Shown one piece after another: positions 1-9,429 of a stretch of 64,000 bases of DNA. Location: positions 37,278,324-37,342,323 of the forward strand of contig CM042085.1 of assembly GCA_023512835.1 (NCBI GenBank), in the 5' to 3' direction. The notes beneath the pieces are model-generated. The model worked only from the letters and a program-made list of their open reading frames with translations. It was not told where the DNA came from and searched no databases. Position 1 is the stretch's first letter, and the number at the start of each line of letters is the position of its first letter. The position numbers were made by a program, and so were the translations under genes. The stretch is from Taxillus chinensis. Taxonomy: Eukaryota > Streptophyta > Magnoliopsida > Santalales > Loranthaceae.

Positions 1-705
1 CATCGACGGTTTGGGCGAGGTTCCAAGCTATCTCCGCGGTTTATTGGCCCTTTTGAGATTCCGGATCGTGTAGGGCCTGTAGCCTACCGGTTAGCGTTAC
101 CACCGCGGCCGAGTCGAGTGCACAACGTGTTTCACGTGTCCCGCTGAGGAAGTATCACCCTGACCCCACTCATGTGATTGATTGGGGACGTTGGACATGA
201 GGATGACATGTCCGTCATTGAGGCCCCTATCCGTATCCTCGATCGGCAAGAGAAACTTTTGCGTGGTCGTGCTATTCCTTTGGTTCACGTGCTTTGTGGC
301 AGCACCGTGGCATTGAGGAGGAGACATGGGAACGTGAGTCCGTGATGCGGGAGCAGCACCCGGACTTGTTCGAGGACGCAACAATCTTAAGCGTGGGAGG
401 TGGCTATTGGCCAAGGGATAGTGATGTTTCCTTGTGATGTGTTTTCTTGTATTAGTTGATGTATTTGTATTGTCTTTTAAAGACATGTGTTCTTATTTGT
501 GATGTGCTTTGAAATGTGTATTCGTGCCATGTGGACATGTGTTACGTGCATTATTGTGGTTATGGATTATGGTAGTCTTGTTATGTGTTGTTGTCTTGTG
601 TGTGGTGTATGACCCATTTGGGTGTTGTGGCTTGCCGGGTGGCAAAATGGGTAGGTTGTGGTTGTTTTCCTCGTATGTCATTTCTTTTCGAGGACGAAAA
701 GTCTT
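1..705 (+). pseudogene. A0 chromovirus: 3' end of pol (integrase C-terminus, chromodomain) and 3' UTR
   Basis: The window opens inside a Ty3/gypsy polyprotein. The first 147 bases read as the integrase C-terminal segment typical of chromoviruses (motifs [26 protein letters not shown]) up to a stop at about 148. A frameshift follows, and the rest to about 400 reads as a chromodomain in changing frames (KYHPDPTHVIDW, EAPIRILDR, EEETWERE). The chromodomain targets integration to particular chromatin. Bases 400-705 hold no gene and are the 3' UTR. The frameshifts and stop mean this copy is dead. The clade (Tekay/Del-like) is inferred from the chromodomain and from the related copies further right. 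Confidence 0.8.
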
Positions 706-718
706 AAGGGGGAGAGGA
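706..718 (+). other. polypurine tract of A0
   Basis: The purine run AAGGGGGAGAGGA lies directly against the LTR's TG. It is the plus-strand primer site, and it fixes A0 as + strand and the next LTR as its 3' LTR. The same tract occurs inverted at 6178 (A1) and, altered, at 19237 (A2). Confidence 0.85.
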
Positions 719-807
719 TGTAAGGACCCGTCCCTTGAGTTAGTCGGTTTTGCCTCCTGAGTAGAGTTTTTCTAGATTTTGACCTAGTAGTTGGACTCCA
801 ATGAATT

Positions 808-1019
808 CACGTGCAAAAGGAAAGATGCTTAGAATGATGTCCTCTATCTACCACGGAAGTTTCGGACCAAATGGACATGTATGTGAGGTGCACGTGATAT
901 GGGTCCAATTCACGTGCAAGTGTAATTGTCTTCCAAATGATGCAAGGAGGCTAGGGGTGAAGTTTGAGAGCATTTGGAGTTCATATGGAGTTGCACGTGA
1001 ATTGGGAATTCACGTGCAA
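808..1019 (+). promoter_or_regulatory. G-box array in A0 U3
   Basis: Five CACGTG hexamers begin at 808, 891, 911, 994 and 1011. The last two form an inverted repeat with arms TTGCACGTGAATT and AATTCACGTGCAA. CACGTG is the core site for plant bHLH and bZIP factors; enhancer activity here is inferred from position upstream of the TATA box. Confidence 0.6.
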
Positions 1020-1147
1020 ATTGGCGTGCGAGCATATTTTTGCATGGTTCCCTTGGTTTTGGCATTCTAAGGAACTTTCTCCAAAGGACCATGTTGAAAT
1101 TCGATTATTTTGGTGTGTATGGATGCGGAAAGGTTGTAGCTTGTGTA

Positions 1148-1226
1148 ATCAAAACTACGTCGTTTTGATCCTGGGTTTACTTAATCAAAACTACGTCGTT
1201 TTGATGTGAATGGTGTCTATATAAGG
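1148..1226 (+). promoter_or_regulatory. paired ACGT palindromes and TATA box of A0 LTR
   Basis: Two 22-bp near-palindromes (1148-1169, 1184-1205) have arms ATCAAAAC and GTTTTGAT around TACGTC. A TATA box, CTATATAAGG, follows at 1217-1226. The same order recurs in the LTRs at 4224, 17273, 34947, 44785 and 47792, which makes this the likely Pol II core promoter. Transcription would start about 30 bp further on, near TTTAGGGTT at 1240. Confidence 0.65.
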
Positions 1227-1277
1227 AGGGCTTGAGTTTGAGTTTAGGGTTCTTGTGTTCCTTTCTTTAGGCTTCGC

Positions 1278-1305
1278 GAGAGAGAGAGAGAGCTAGAGAG
1301 AGAGG
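1278..1305 (+). repeat. GA microsatellite in the LTR leader
   Basis: A (GA)n run lies just downstream of the inferred transcription start. Equivalent runs sit at the same LTR position in the other copies. Confidence 0.8.
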
Positions 1306-1478
1306 GAAGGGGAGTTCTTTGGTTGCTGCCGGAGCATCTTGCGTGGGGAGGACGGCGTTTGGCGCGGGAGCAAGGAAGATCTGCTTTAAGGTAGGGGTTC
1401 TGTTCTTCCTAAACCCTCCCCTGTCCTAGGGTCCTAGGGCGCATTCTGGGCTGCACCCGTTTATATATATATATGTAA

Positions 1479-1508
1479 ATTCATATAGGTGTGACCTCCT
1501 ATATGAAT
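1479..1508 (+). ncRNA. conserved LTR hairpin (A0 copy)
   Basis: A 10-bp perfect stem (TTCATATAGG with CCTATATGAA), plus one flanking A-T pair, closes an 8-nt loop. An AT repeat precedes it. All well-preserved A and A' LTRs carry the stem, and the third stem pair alternates between T-A and C-G. It is a structural element of unknown role, not a gene. Confidence 0.5.
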
Positions 1509-1793
1509 GTTGGCCTTCGAGTGGCATTTTGGTGTGGTTCCGTGATCTATATGCTATATGTTTGATGAAAAGCCTGTGTGAATATAGTTATGTGTATATG
1601 CCTGCCAAGTGTTTGAAATTATGCCTGTGAGGCTGTGCATGTTATGTGTTTGTGGAAATGCCGTGTGGCTGGTCTGCGTGAGCTTGTGGATATATGCATG
1701 CTAAGTGTTCGATGTTATTCCTGTGTGACTAAGCATACTAAGTGTTTGATGTTATGCCTGTATGGCCATGTGTGCTGCGTGTTTGCTTGTACA

Positions 1794-1970
1794 CCCGGTG
1801 GCTGTGGAAGCCCGGGACTGTTTTGAGGAACCCGGTGGCTGTGGAAGCCCGGGACTGTTTTGTGGAACCCGGTGGCTGTGGAAGCCCGGGACTGTTTTGT
1901 GGAACCCGGTGGCTGTGGAAGCCCGGGACTGTTCTTGAAACCCGGTGGCTGTGGAAGCCCGGGAGTGTTT
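1794..1970 (+). repeat. 37-bp minisatellite, about 5 copies, in A0 LTR
   Basis: The unit begins CCCGGTGGCTGTGGAAGCCC and recurs at 1794, 1831, 1868, 1905 and about 1940. The same array with four copies is in the A' LTR at 36101. Apparent proteins here, rich in GCGSPG, are translations of the repeat. Confidence 0.9.
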
Positions 1971-2436
1971 ATGTACTAGCCCATGTATGACTGTGTTTGC
2001 TGTTATAGCCTGTAACATTATCTGGTGGGATAATTGTATCACGACACGACACTTGTACACAAGGCATGTAGATATCAGGTGCATGGGATGGGTTGGGGAG
2101 ACATGATCCCTACTGAGCTGTGGTTGCTCACCCCTCCTACCATGTTGTTTTCTTTTCAGGAACCTACAGGCGTTAGGTGGGACCCCAAGGTGGAAGACCT
2201 TATTTATTTAATTTGTTTATGTTATTTTTATTATGGGAATTGATGTAACCCCAGTGGGGAAAGGATTTTGTTGTAATAAACTGGTTTGGATTGCTTTTAA
2301 TGAACATTACCTTCTTGAATGTTGTGGATGTTTAAAATGTTAAATTCTTGATTTGTATCCCACCCCTTTGCCCTCCGTGTGGGTAAAAGGGGAGTCACGT
2401 ACCGGTTTCCTCGGGTTGGAAATCCGGGGCGTGACA

Positions 2437-4223
2437 AAGACAACAAAGGAATCATCTCTACTCAACACTTTGTTCACATGGATACGTTAGTCAGTCTCAT
2501 CCGGATGTTCTTTATATGGATTATCCTTCTCCGGATGAAAGTCGGTTTATTTCCTCCTGATTCTTGGAATTCTCAATTCGCGATAAACCAAGTAATTATC
2601 TTACATCGCTTATTTTTGAGGAGGGATAATGATGGTTCATTTAATGCACGCATCGAGCCCGGTATTTTATCTTTTCAAAAATCCGAAAGTATGCCTACAG
2701 CTGTCATCTTTGAATGGTTATCATAGCCGCCACGTCATAGGTCTATTCGACGGCGCTAATCCATCACTTGTAATGACATAAGGAAGTCGGGTGGCTCACT
2801 TGTTCATTTCGCTTATTCTTGAGACCCACTCGCTTCCACGGACAGGATCCTATTTATACCGCACTATCGGCGTCGACTGAGGTTATCGCTCCCAACTCTT
2901 AAAACCCTAAACCCTCGCCGCACCTGTTCCTGCAAAGCTCTTCTCTCCTTCTCCCTCAATCTTTCACTCCCAATGGCATCCCAAGCTCTCTATGGTGTTG
3001 TTCCTGGCCATCTTGTCGATTGGTCTGGAATCTCTGATCCTCCAGCATGGCTCCACAAGGTTCGCCAGCTACTCGAGCACAGAAACCTTTTCGCGCTTGT
3101 CTCTGCCTCGGCCGATCTTCAAGTGTCGGACGTTTTGGCCTTCAATCAGCACTCTACCTCCACTAAGGAGTATATCTTTTCTGTGGTTCGAGGGGAACGT
3201 ATCAAGATCACACCTCAGGTGATCCGAGACGTCTTCAACCTTCTGCTGGCGATGGCATCCGGCCGAACGCTTGCCATGGCTGCTTCCATGGGATGTCCTA
3301 ATAAGGTGAAGGAATACAAAATGAAGTCTTTCCATGGTCCTCACCGCTGTATGGCCACCATACTCATCCGGTGTCTTATGGCTCGCTCCACGGCTCTTGA
3401 CTCGGTTCCGTACGATCTCTCAGGCGATGTATGCGGTTTTTGAGTCATTGCCACTTGACTGGGACAACTTTCTCTTCCGGGTGTTGCGGAATGGGAAACG
3501 GAACTCGTCTTTCCGACGGATTCTGTTCCAAATTTTCCAGCATCTTCACCCCGCGCACTTCTAGGGTGAACTGGTGATTCCCTTCCCGGCGTCCTACTAC
3601 TTCCGCCATCTTCTCGCCGACGGGACCCTCACCGTTCGCCGCCCTCCGGTCTCCCGTGCCCTTGCTTGTTGCTTCGAACGGTAAGCTAGTTACTTGGTGA
3701 ACCTGTTGCAAGCTCGGGCCATAAAGTTAGTTCCGCTCTCCGGTCCATTCACTCCCGCATCCGTCTGTTGCCGCTCTAGCACGCTCCCGCAGTTCACTGC
3801 ACAGCGTTCGGGCTGACCCGTCTACTGCTGCAAGCCCTCTCAGCCGGCCCTTCCATGAGGTTACCACATCCGCCTCTCTTGCTGATGTCCCTGCCTCTCT
3901 TCCTGCTGTTGCTGCTGCTGCTGCTCCTGATGCTGCTGCTGACGCTCCCGCACCGATCTCTCCGATCACAGTGGCTGTTGCTACAGTTCTTCCGGACCTT
4001 CTATCTTCTCCTGCGGAAGCCTCTCCCGCTCACTCTCCGGCCCCTCAGGACTACCTCGACCATCTCCCCACCGACCTACTGAATGACTACTGGCTGCGCT
4101 TCAGCCTCGCCATTACTGCTGACATCGCAGAACCTACCCTCCGGGTGTTTTATGCTCAACACACCCAGACCCCGGAGGAAATGCTTACTTGGAACTGCTA
4201 CCACGGCTTTGTGACGCCGTCGT
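2437..4223 (+). mobile_element. E' fragment: internal piece of an E-type retroelement
   Basis: This stretch lies between the A0 LTR and the A1 LTR. Its first 500 bases match the leader upstream of the E gene at about 26780-27300 (CAAAGGAATC, CATCCGGAT, AGTCGGTTTATTTCCTCC-like blocks). A TATA-like TATTTATACC lies at about 2849, followed by AAACCCTAAACCC. A1 inserted at 4224, with left flank GTCGT. The remainder of E' is absent. Confidence 0.7.
2973..4223 (+). pseudogene. E' accessory gene, plant-transposon-type domain, truncated
   Basis: From the ATG at 2973 the first 156 residues (GHLVDWSGISDPP, AASMGCPNK, CMATILIRCLMARSTALDSV) match the first domain of the E gene at 27299 over its whole length. 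A frameshift occurs near 3430, and the homologous reading continues in other frames through a Ser/Pro/Ala-rich linker. It picks up again near 4046 with DYLDHL, LRFSLA and LRVFY, and stops where the A1 LTR begins. The downstream Ulp1-like domain present in E is missing. The first domain resembles the family annotated as 'putative plant transposon protein'; that name comes from general resemblance, not a search. Its biochemical function is unknown. Confidence 0.65.
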
Positions 4224-4626
4224 TGTCACACCCCAATTTCCCCTCACTTGGAAATGGGTAGTGACTGCCCATGCCCGCACCCGAAGGGTCAAGGGGTTGG
4301 TGCAAGCACCTAAAAGGACTTATGACACGGGTGTTATCCCAAACTTGTACAACCAGGCTAGCATGCCACGGGGCATGCCCCTTGCTCCCAAACCATGCAC
4401 ATAAACAATAATTAAATAACAACCACAACTTAATTCATTTCATTTAAAAAGGGGCTCAAAGTTCAATACAACCCAATGGGGAAAAGTTCCCATTTAAACC
4501 AGAATATTGTTTACAAATAATCCCATACATAAAAAATAGAAATCCATAACAAAACAATGGAAACCAACATAGTCTTCAGCCTCAGTGGCCTATCACCACA
4601 GCCCCTTCACCTACCGCTGCTAAATC

Positions 4627-5436
4627 CTGCAAAAGAACAAGTTTATGAGAGGGGTGAGCGAACCATAGCTCGATTAGGGATCTAGTCTCCCCGAGACCCG
4701 TCCCACTCAACAGTATGTATGACAAGTGTATGCTTGTGCTCGTGTCGTGCCTAAAGCTAAAGCAGCAACATCACCCAGTAACGCACCTTTTTACCTGAGC
4801 CCACACTGGAGGGCAGAGGACACCTCGCCACCACGGCGACATGACATACCCCTTCCAGGCGAATGTTGCATGGACACCAATGCAACATTTTCCACCCGAG
4901 TCAGGTATGGTCAACCACCTCCTCGGGCGCCATACCTACCCTCAGGAATGGTTGTAGATTTAGCCCACCGTCGTGAGTGCTACACCGAGACTCAGGACCG
5001 TAGTCCTGGCCAAATCTCAAGGGGTCCAGTTATCATGCCTGGCCCATAACTCAGCTCAATCCCATCACATTTGGGTGATTAATCTCCAACAACAATAAAA
5101 TCGAGTTACCAAAGTACGGCTTAGTAACACATCTCAACTTAATACAAAACAACAAGGTCTTGCTCAACATAGTATATCACAAACAAGGTTCACACGGCCG
5201 ACATAGTCGGTTACAAACAACATATACCAGCCTCACAGGCTTAAAACCAAACACGCAACATACAACAACCACGCAGGAATATTATCAAACACATAGTGAA
5301 CGTAGCCACACAAACATTTTGTCAAACACCTAGTGGGAATGGACAACCCAACGATTTCCAGCCCACTTCCAAACATCAAATCAATCAGTATGCCATTGAA
5401 GGCCAACATCCATATAGGAGATCAGACCTATATGGA

Positions 5437-5467
<31 letters not shown>

Positions 5468-5525
5468 GCATGTATATGACGGATACCCTAGGATAGAAAA
5501 AGACTGGGAAGAACGGAGTCCCAAC
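4627..5525 (-). other. putative intron inside A1 LTR (899 nt)
   Basis: On the - strand the donor reads ACAAG|GTTGGGACTCC (one change from GTAGGG) and the acceptor CTTTTGCAG|GATTTA. Positions and length match the LTRs at 17273 (898 nt) and 44785 (902 nt). Confidence 0.5.
5408..5437 (-). ncRNA. conserved LTR hairpin (A1 copy)
   Basis: The stem is TCCATATAGG with CCTATATGGA around an 8-nt loop. Relative to A0, the third pair is C-G instead of T-A, so pairing is kept. Confidence 0.5.
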
Positions 5526-5690
5526 CTTGTAAACATCCTTTCCTCTAGCCTCTACGATACACCGACTACCCACACGAACCTCTACGGCCAAGATCCGAAG
5601 TTTCCCTCACTCTCTCTCTCTCTTTCTCTCTCTCTGCGGCTGCAATCGACAATAGAAAACCCTAAACCCTAAACCTAAGCCTCAACACCA

Positions 5691-5768
5691 TTATATAGAC
5701 ACCACACACATCAAAACGACGTAGTTTTAATTTAGTGAAACCCGGGATCAAAACGACGTAGTTTTGAT
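5691..5768 (-). promoter_or_regulatory. ACGT palindromes and TATA box of A1 LTR
   Basis: The palindromes lie at 5710-5731 (one arm changed) and 5747-5768, with the TATA box (TTATATAG complement) at 5691-5698. Spacing is as in A0. Confidence 0.6.
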
Positions 5769-6177
5769 CACACAAACTACCACCTTCCCGCTTCCATACA
5801 GGGCAAAATACTCATAATTTCAACATGGTCCTTTAGGGAAAAATCATTAAAATGACAAAACCAAGGTAACCATGCAAAAATATGTCCGCACGCCAATTCC
5901 CCAATTGGCGTGCAGCTCCAAATGCACTCAAACTTTACCCCAAACCTCCTTGTATCTTGTAGAGGCCTAAGAAGCAAAAATATGCTTGCACGTGAAATGG
6001 GTGAATTAACGTGCAGCTCCAAATGCTCTGAAATTTCTGTGATAGGTAGAGGACCTCATTCTAAGCAACTTTTTGTTCTTGCACGCCAATTATTTGAGGC
6101 CATCTACTAGGTCCAAAATCTAGAAAGTTCTCATTCGAAGGCAAGACTGCGACTAACTCAAAACACGGGTCCTTACA

Positions 6178-6193
6178 TCCTCTCCCCCTTAAG
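6178..6193 (-). other. polypurine tract of A1
   Basis: TCCTCTCCCCCTTAAG is the complement of the A0 tract and directly abuts the LTR. It proves that 4224-6177 is the 3' LTR. Confidence 0.85.
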
Positions 6194-6359
6194 ACTTTTC
6201 ATCCTCGAAAAGAAAATGTGGCATGGAAGGAAACAGCGATAACGACCAATGAATACACAAATTAATACACACCTGCATGAAAATACACACAAAAGAAATA
6301 CTCAGGTCACCTAACCAGGTTGGGCAAATACCTGATTATGTTGATGTTTGCCTTTCTCC

Positions 6360-7640
6360 CCTCGTCAGGGTTGTTCGTCCTCGAACAAATCAGGGTAGTG
6401 AGCACGCATCTCAGTCTCATGTTCCCAAGTCTCTTCCTCCATCCCTCGGTGTTTCCATAACACCCGAACCAACGGAATAGTCTTACCTCGCAGTGGCTTC
6501 TCTACTTTATCCAAAATACGGATGGGTGCCTCAACAATCGACACGTCGCTTCAAGGTCCAAGTACTCCAATCCAACACATGGGTGGGATCGGGATGATAT
6601 TTTCGCAACTAGGATATATGGAAAACATCATGAACTCTGCTCAAACTAGGTGGTAATGCCAACCTATAAGCAACAGGTCTAACTCTGCTCAAAATTTCGA
6701 ACGGTCCAATGTATCGTGGAGACAACTTGGACCCTTTTCCAAATCTCTTATGCCCTCTCCGTGGAGAAACACGAAGGAATACGTGGTCTCCTACCAAAAA
6801 CTCTAACGGTCGGCGTCGGCGATCCGCATAAGACTTTTGTTTGCTCTGAGCTGTAAGAAGACGCTGCCTAATCAGCTGTACTTTTGTTGTAGCCTCTTAG
6901 ACCAATTGAGGTCCTAACATAGCTGTCTCTCCAACTTCTGTCCAACATAATGGAGACCGACATGGGCGACCATACAATGCCTCAAACGGGGCCATCCCAA
7001 TAGAGGGCTGGTAGGCTGTTATTATAGGCAAACTCCACCGAGAGGAAGGTGAGAAGCCCATGATCCTCCAAAATCTAGTACACAGGCTCTCAACAAGTCT
7101 TCCAATGTTTGAATGGTCCTCTCCGACTGACCATCGGTTTCGGGATGGAAACGGTACTCAAATTAAGTCGTGTTCCCAAGGCTTCTTGCAAACCTCCCCA
7201 AAACCGAGTCAGAATCGCGCATCCCTGTCTGAAACAATAGACAAGGGCACTCCATGCAATCGGACAATCGCATCAACATATAACTGGCTTAAAGTGCCGA
7301 TAGGGTCTCGCTCCCGAATTGCCAAGAAATGGGCCGATTTAGTTAATCGGTCTACGATGACCCAAATCATATCCTTCCCCCGAAGTGGTCGGAAGTCCTG
7401 TCACAAAGTCCATAGTAATATGCTCCCACTTCCACTCGGCTACGAGGCAAAGGCCGCAATTGACCGACGAGGTTGTTGATGCTCCGCCTTCACTTGTTGA
7501 CAAGTAAGGCACCTGGAAACAAACTTTGCTACACTCCGCCCGATCCCGGCCACCGGAATTGTGCTCGAACGGCATGATACATCTTAGTGCCTCCTGGGTG
7601 CACAACCAAACGGGAATGATGAAACTCCCTCAGCACATCC
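6360..7640 (-). pseudogene. A1 integrase with C-terminal chromodomain, frameshifted
   Basis: On the - strand a zinc-binding N-terminal region near 7530-7640 (HPGGTKMYHAVRAQF, remnants of a CX2C) leads into the catalytic core (MDFVTGLP near 7430, [11 protein letters not shown] near 7110). The C-terminal segment at 6609-6797 has [17 protein letters not shown] and GPFEILSRV. Chromodomain remnants follow to about 6380 (HPDPTHVLDW). The product would insert the cDNA into chromatin. Several frameshifts and stops interrupt it. Up to the chromodomain it parallels the second A2 unit at 19400-20740. Confidence 0.8.
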
Positions 7641-7778
7641 TCACGCATGGGAGGCGGTACGATCAGACGCCCCTGAAATTTCAACTCATGTTCAACTCCT
7701 TCTGTCCAGTCTTCGGACAACTCTTCGGCCTCTATCTGGGCCCGGATCACTTCACAGTCCACGTCCCCCAACTGTCCC

Positions 7779-8340
7779 TCACGGACGCGTTGATATAACT
7801 CTGGTATCACGGTGATAGGACACAGGGATAGCTTCCCCACCGCAAAAATCAGGTTGTGCACAAGCAACGCTTAACTGTTCCATCATTTTCCATTCTCTCA
7901 TGGAAACCTCGGCTTTTCCCTTTCTACTTAGCACGTCGGCAACTAAATTCCCTTTCCCGGGCGTGTAGGAGAGGGTGAAGTCAAACATTTGCGGGTACTC
8001 TACCCATCTCCGCCGTCTCAAATTTAGGTCTCTCTGGGTGAAGATATACCGTAGGCTTTTATGGTCGGTGTATACCACGAATTTCTCCCCCAACGAGTAA
8101 TGTCGCCAAGACTTTATGGAAAAAATAGCTGCTGCTTAACTCCAAGTCATGCGTTGGATAATTTTGCTCATGGGACTTTAGCTTTCGCAAGCCATATGCT
8201 ATGACTTTGTGCTCCTGCATCGGGACACACCCCAGTCCAACGCGAGACGCATCGTAATATACTTCAAATGGTACTCCCTCCTGTGGTAGACTCAACACCG
8301 GTGCGGTTGTCGACGAGTCTTCAATTCTTCAAAAGCTTGT
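7779..8340 (-). pseudogene. A1 RNase H domain
   Basis: The domain starts near 8298 ([28 protein letters not shown]) and continues in a second frame at 8093 ([40 protein letters not shown]). The YDAS and YTDHKSL motifs are the usual markers of the Ty3/gypsy RNase H that degrades the RNA template. A frameshift near 8090 splits it. It lies between RT and integrase as expected. Confidence 0.85.
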
Positions 8341-8389
8341 TGACACTTGTCCGTCCACTCGAATTTGGCTCCCTTCGGCGTAAGAGCTG

Positions 8390-9300
8390 TCATGGGCGCC
8401 GCCAACCGAGAAAACTCTTCCACGAAACGCCGGTAATACTGCCACCCACCAAACTGCGGATCTCAAAAACATTTGTGGGCCTCTTCCAAGATGATATGGA
8501 CTTAATCTTGGTTGGGTCCACTCTAACCCCTTCGGTAGATATTACATGCCCAAGAAAATGCACCTCTTGCATCCAAGTCGCACTTGCTAAATTTAGCATA
8601 CAATTGATGATCTCGTAGTGTCCGCAACACCACGGTCAGGTGCTCCTCATGCTCACCTTGGGTTTTAGAGTACATGAGGATGTCGTCAATAAATACCACC
8701 ACGAAGGAATCTAGGTATGGGGCAAATACCTGATTCATCAGATGCATGAAGACTGCCGGTGTGTTTGTGAGCCCAAAACGCATCACTAACCACTCATAGT
8801 GGCCATATCTGCACCTGAAGGCTGTCTTAGGAATGTCCTCGCTTCGGACCCTCAATTGATGATATCCCGAACGCAGATCAATCTTTGAGAACCATCGTGC
8901 TCCACTCAGCTGGTCAAGTAAATCATCGATCCGCGGTAAAGGGTATTTGCTCTTTACCGTCACTTGATTTAACTTCCAGTAATTAATACAAAGCCGCAAC
9001 GAACCATCCGCCTTCTTAGCAAACAAAGCTGGTGCACCCCAAGGTGAGGTACTAGGGCGGATAAAACCTTTATCTCCTAGTTCCTTTATTTGCTTTTGAA
9101 GCTCCCTGCAACTCGGCAGGTCCCATCCGGTATGCCACTTGTGAGATGGGTCCAACCCCTGGTAGAAGTTCAATCGTGAACTCGATACTTCTGTTCGGAG
9201 GCAACTCCAACAACTCCCCAGGAAAGACATCCTGGAAATTCTCAGCGACATCCAGCCACACCTGTTTCTCCATGTTACCTCCCACCTCAAAGGTTAGAGT
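8390..9300 (-). pseudogene. A1 reverse transcriptase
   Basis: A 255-codon open stretch (9290 to 8523) carries the RT fingers and palm: [57 protein letters not shown], and the catalytic FIDDILMYS (the YxDD box with F at the first position). Its first ~50 residues and last ~20 are out of frame. The thumb continues in another frame at 8599-8390 ([29 protein letters not shown]). The polymerase would copy element RNA into DNA inside particles. Frameshifts at both ends make it inactive as it stands. Confidence 0.9.
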
Positions 9301-9429
9301 GGCAAGTCTATGGGTAATATTGCCCCATAGCTCCCTCGTCGGTCCAGCTCTCCCAGCATTCCTATCCCATTCACTCACTAGGGTACAGGAAGACCCTGTG
9401 GGTGAAGTAAAAGTCACTCGTCATCTATA

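Larger units (their letters stand above)
1391..2159 (+). other. putative intron inside A0 LTR (769 nt)
   Basis: The donor CTTTAAG|GTAGGGGTT and the acceptor TTTTCTTTTCAG|GAACCTA both fit plant splice consensus, with a T-rich tract and a possible branch region (TTGCTCACCCC) before the acceptor. The pair is kept at equivalent positions in the other A, A', G and I LTRs despite divergence between them. It lies between the TATA box and the AATAAA at 2274, that is, wholly in R. Splicing is inferred, not shown. Confidence 0.55.
719..2436 (+). mobile_element. 3' LTR of A0 (1718 bp, mosaic of A and A' types)
   Basis: It starts TGTAAGGACCCG after the polypurine tract and ends GGGGCGTGACA. U3 (719 to about 1216) carries five CACGTG boxes and two ACGT palindromes, then a TATA box (1217), a GA repeat, a putative donor (1391), an AT-flanked hairpin (1479), a 37-bp minisatellite (1794), a putative acceptor (2159) and an AATAAA (2274). 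The first ~700 bp match the A-type LTR at 44785. The part after ~1500 matches the A' LTR at 34947, so the LTR looks chimeric. The element body lies left of the window, so no target duplication can be tested; the right flank is AAGAC. Confidence 0.85.
4224..6177 (-). mobile_element. 3' LTR of A1 (1954 bp)
   Basis: It runs TGTCACACCCC to GGTCCTTACA on the + strand, the complement of TGTAAGG...GTGACA. It has the same internal layout as the other A LTRs: palindromes and TATA at 5691-5768, a CT repeat near 5604, the hairpin at 5408 and putative splice sites at 5525 and 4627. The repeated AAACCCTA at 5655-5675 lies just after the inferred start. Confidence 0.85.

Noticed and set aside
1742..2084. 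Repeat proteins with GCGSPGLF on one strand and ASTATGF on the other
   Set aside because: Both are readings of the 37-bp minisatellite; the same happens at 36000-36349.
3855..4082. Leu-rich frame suggesting a membrane protein
   Set aside because: It is an off-frame reading of the Pro/Ser/Ala-rich linker of the E' gene.
5655..5675. Interstitial telomere repeat
   Set aside because: Only two to three AAACCCTA units at a fixed LTR position; it is better read as a telobox in the leader.
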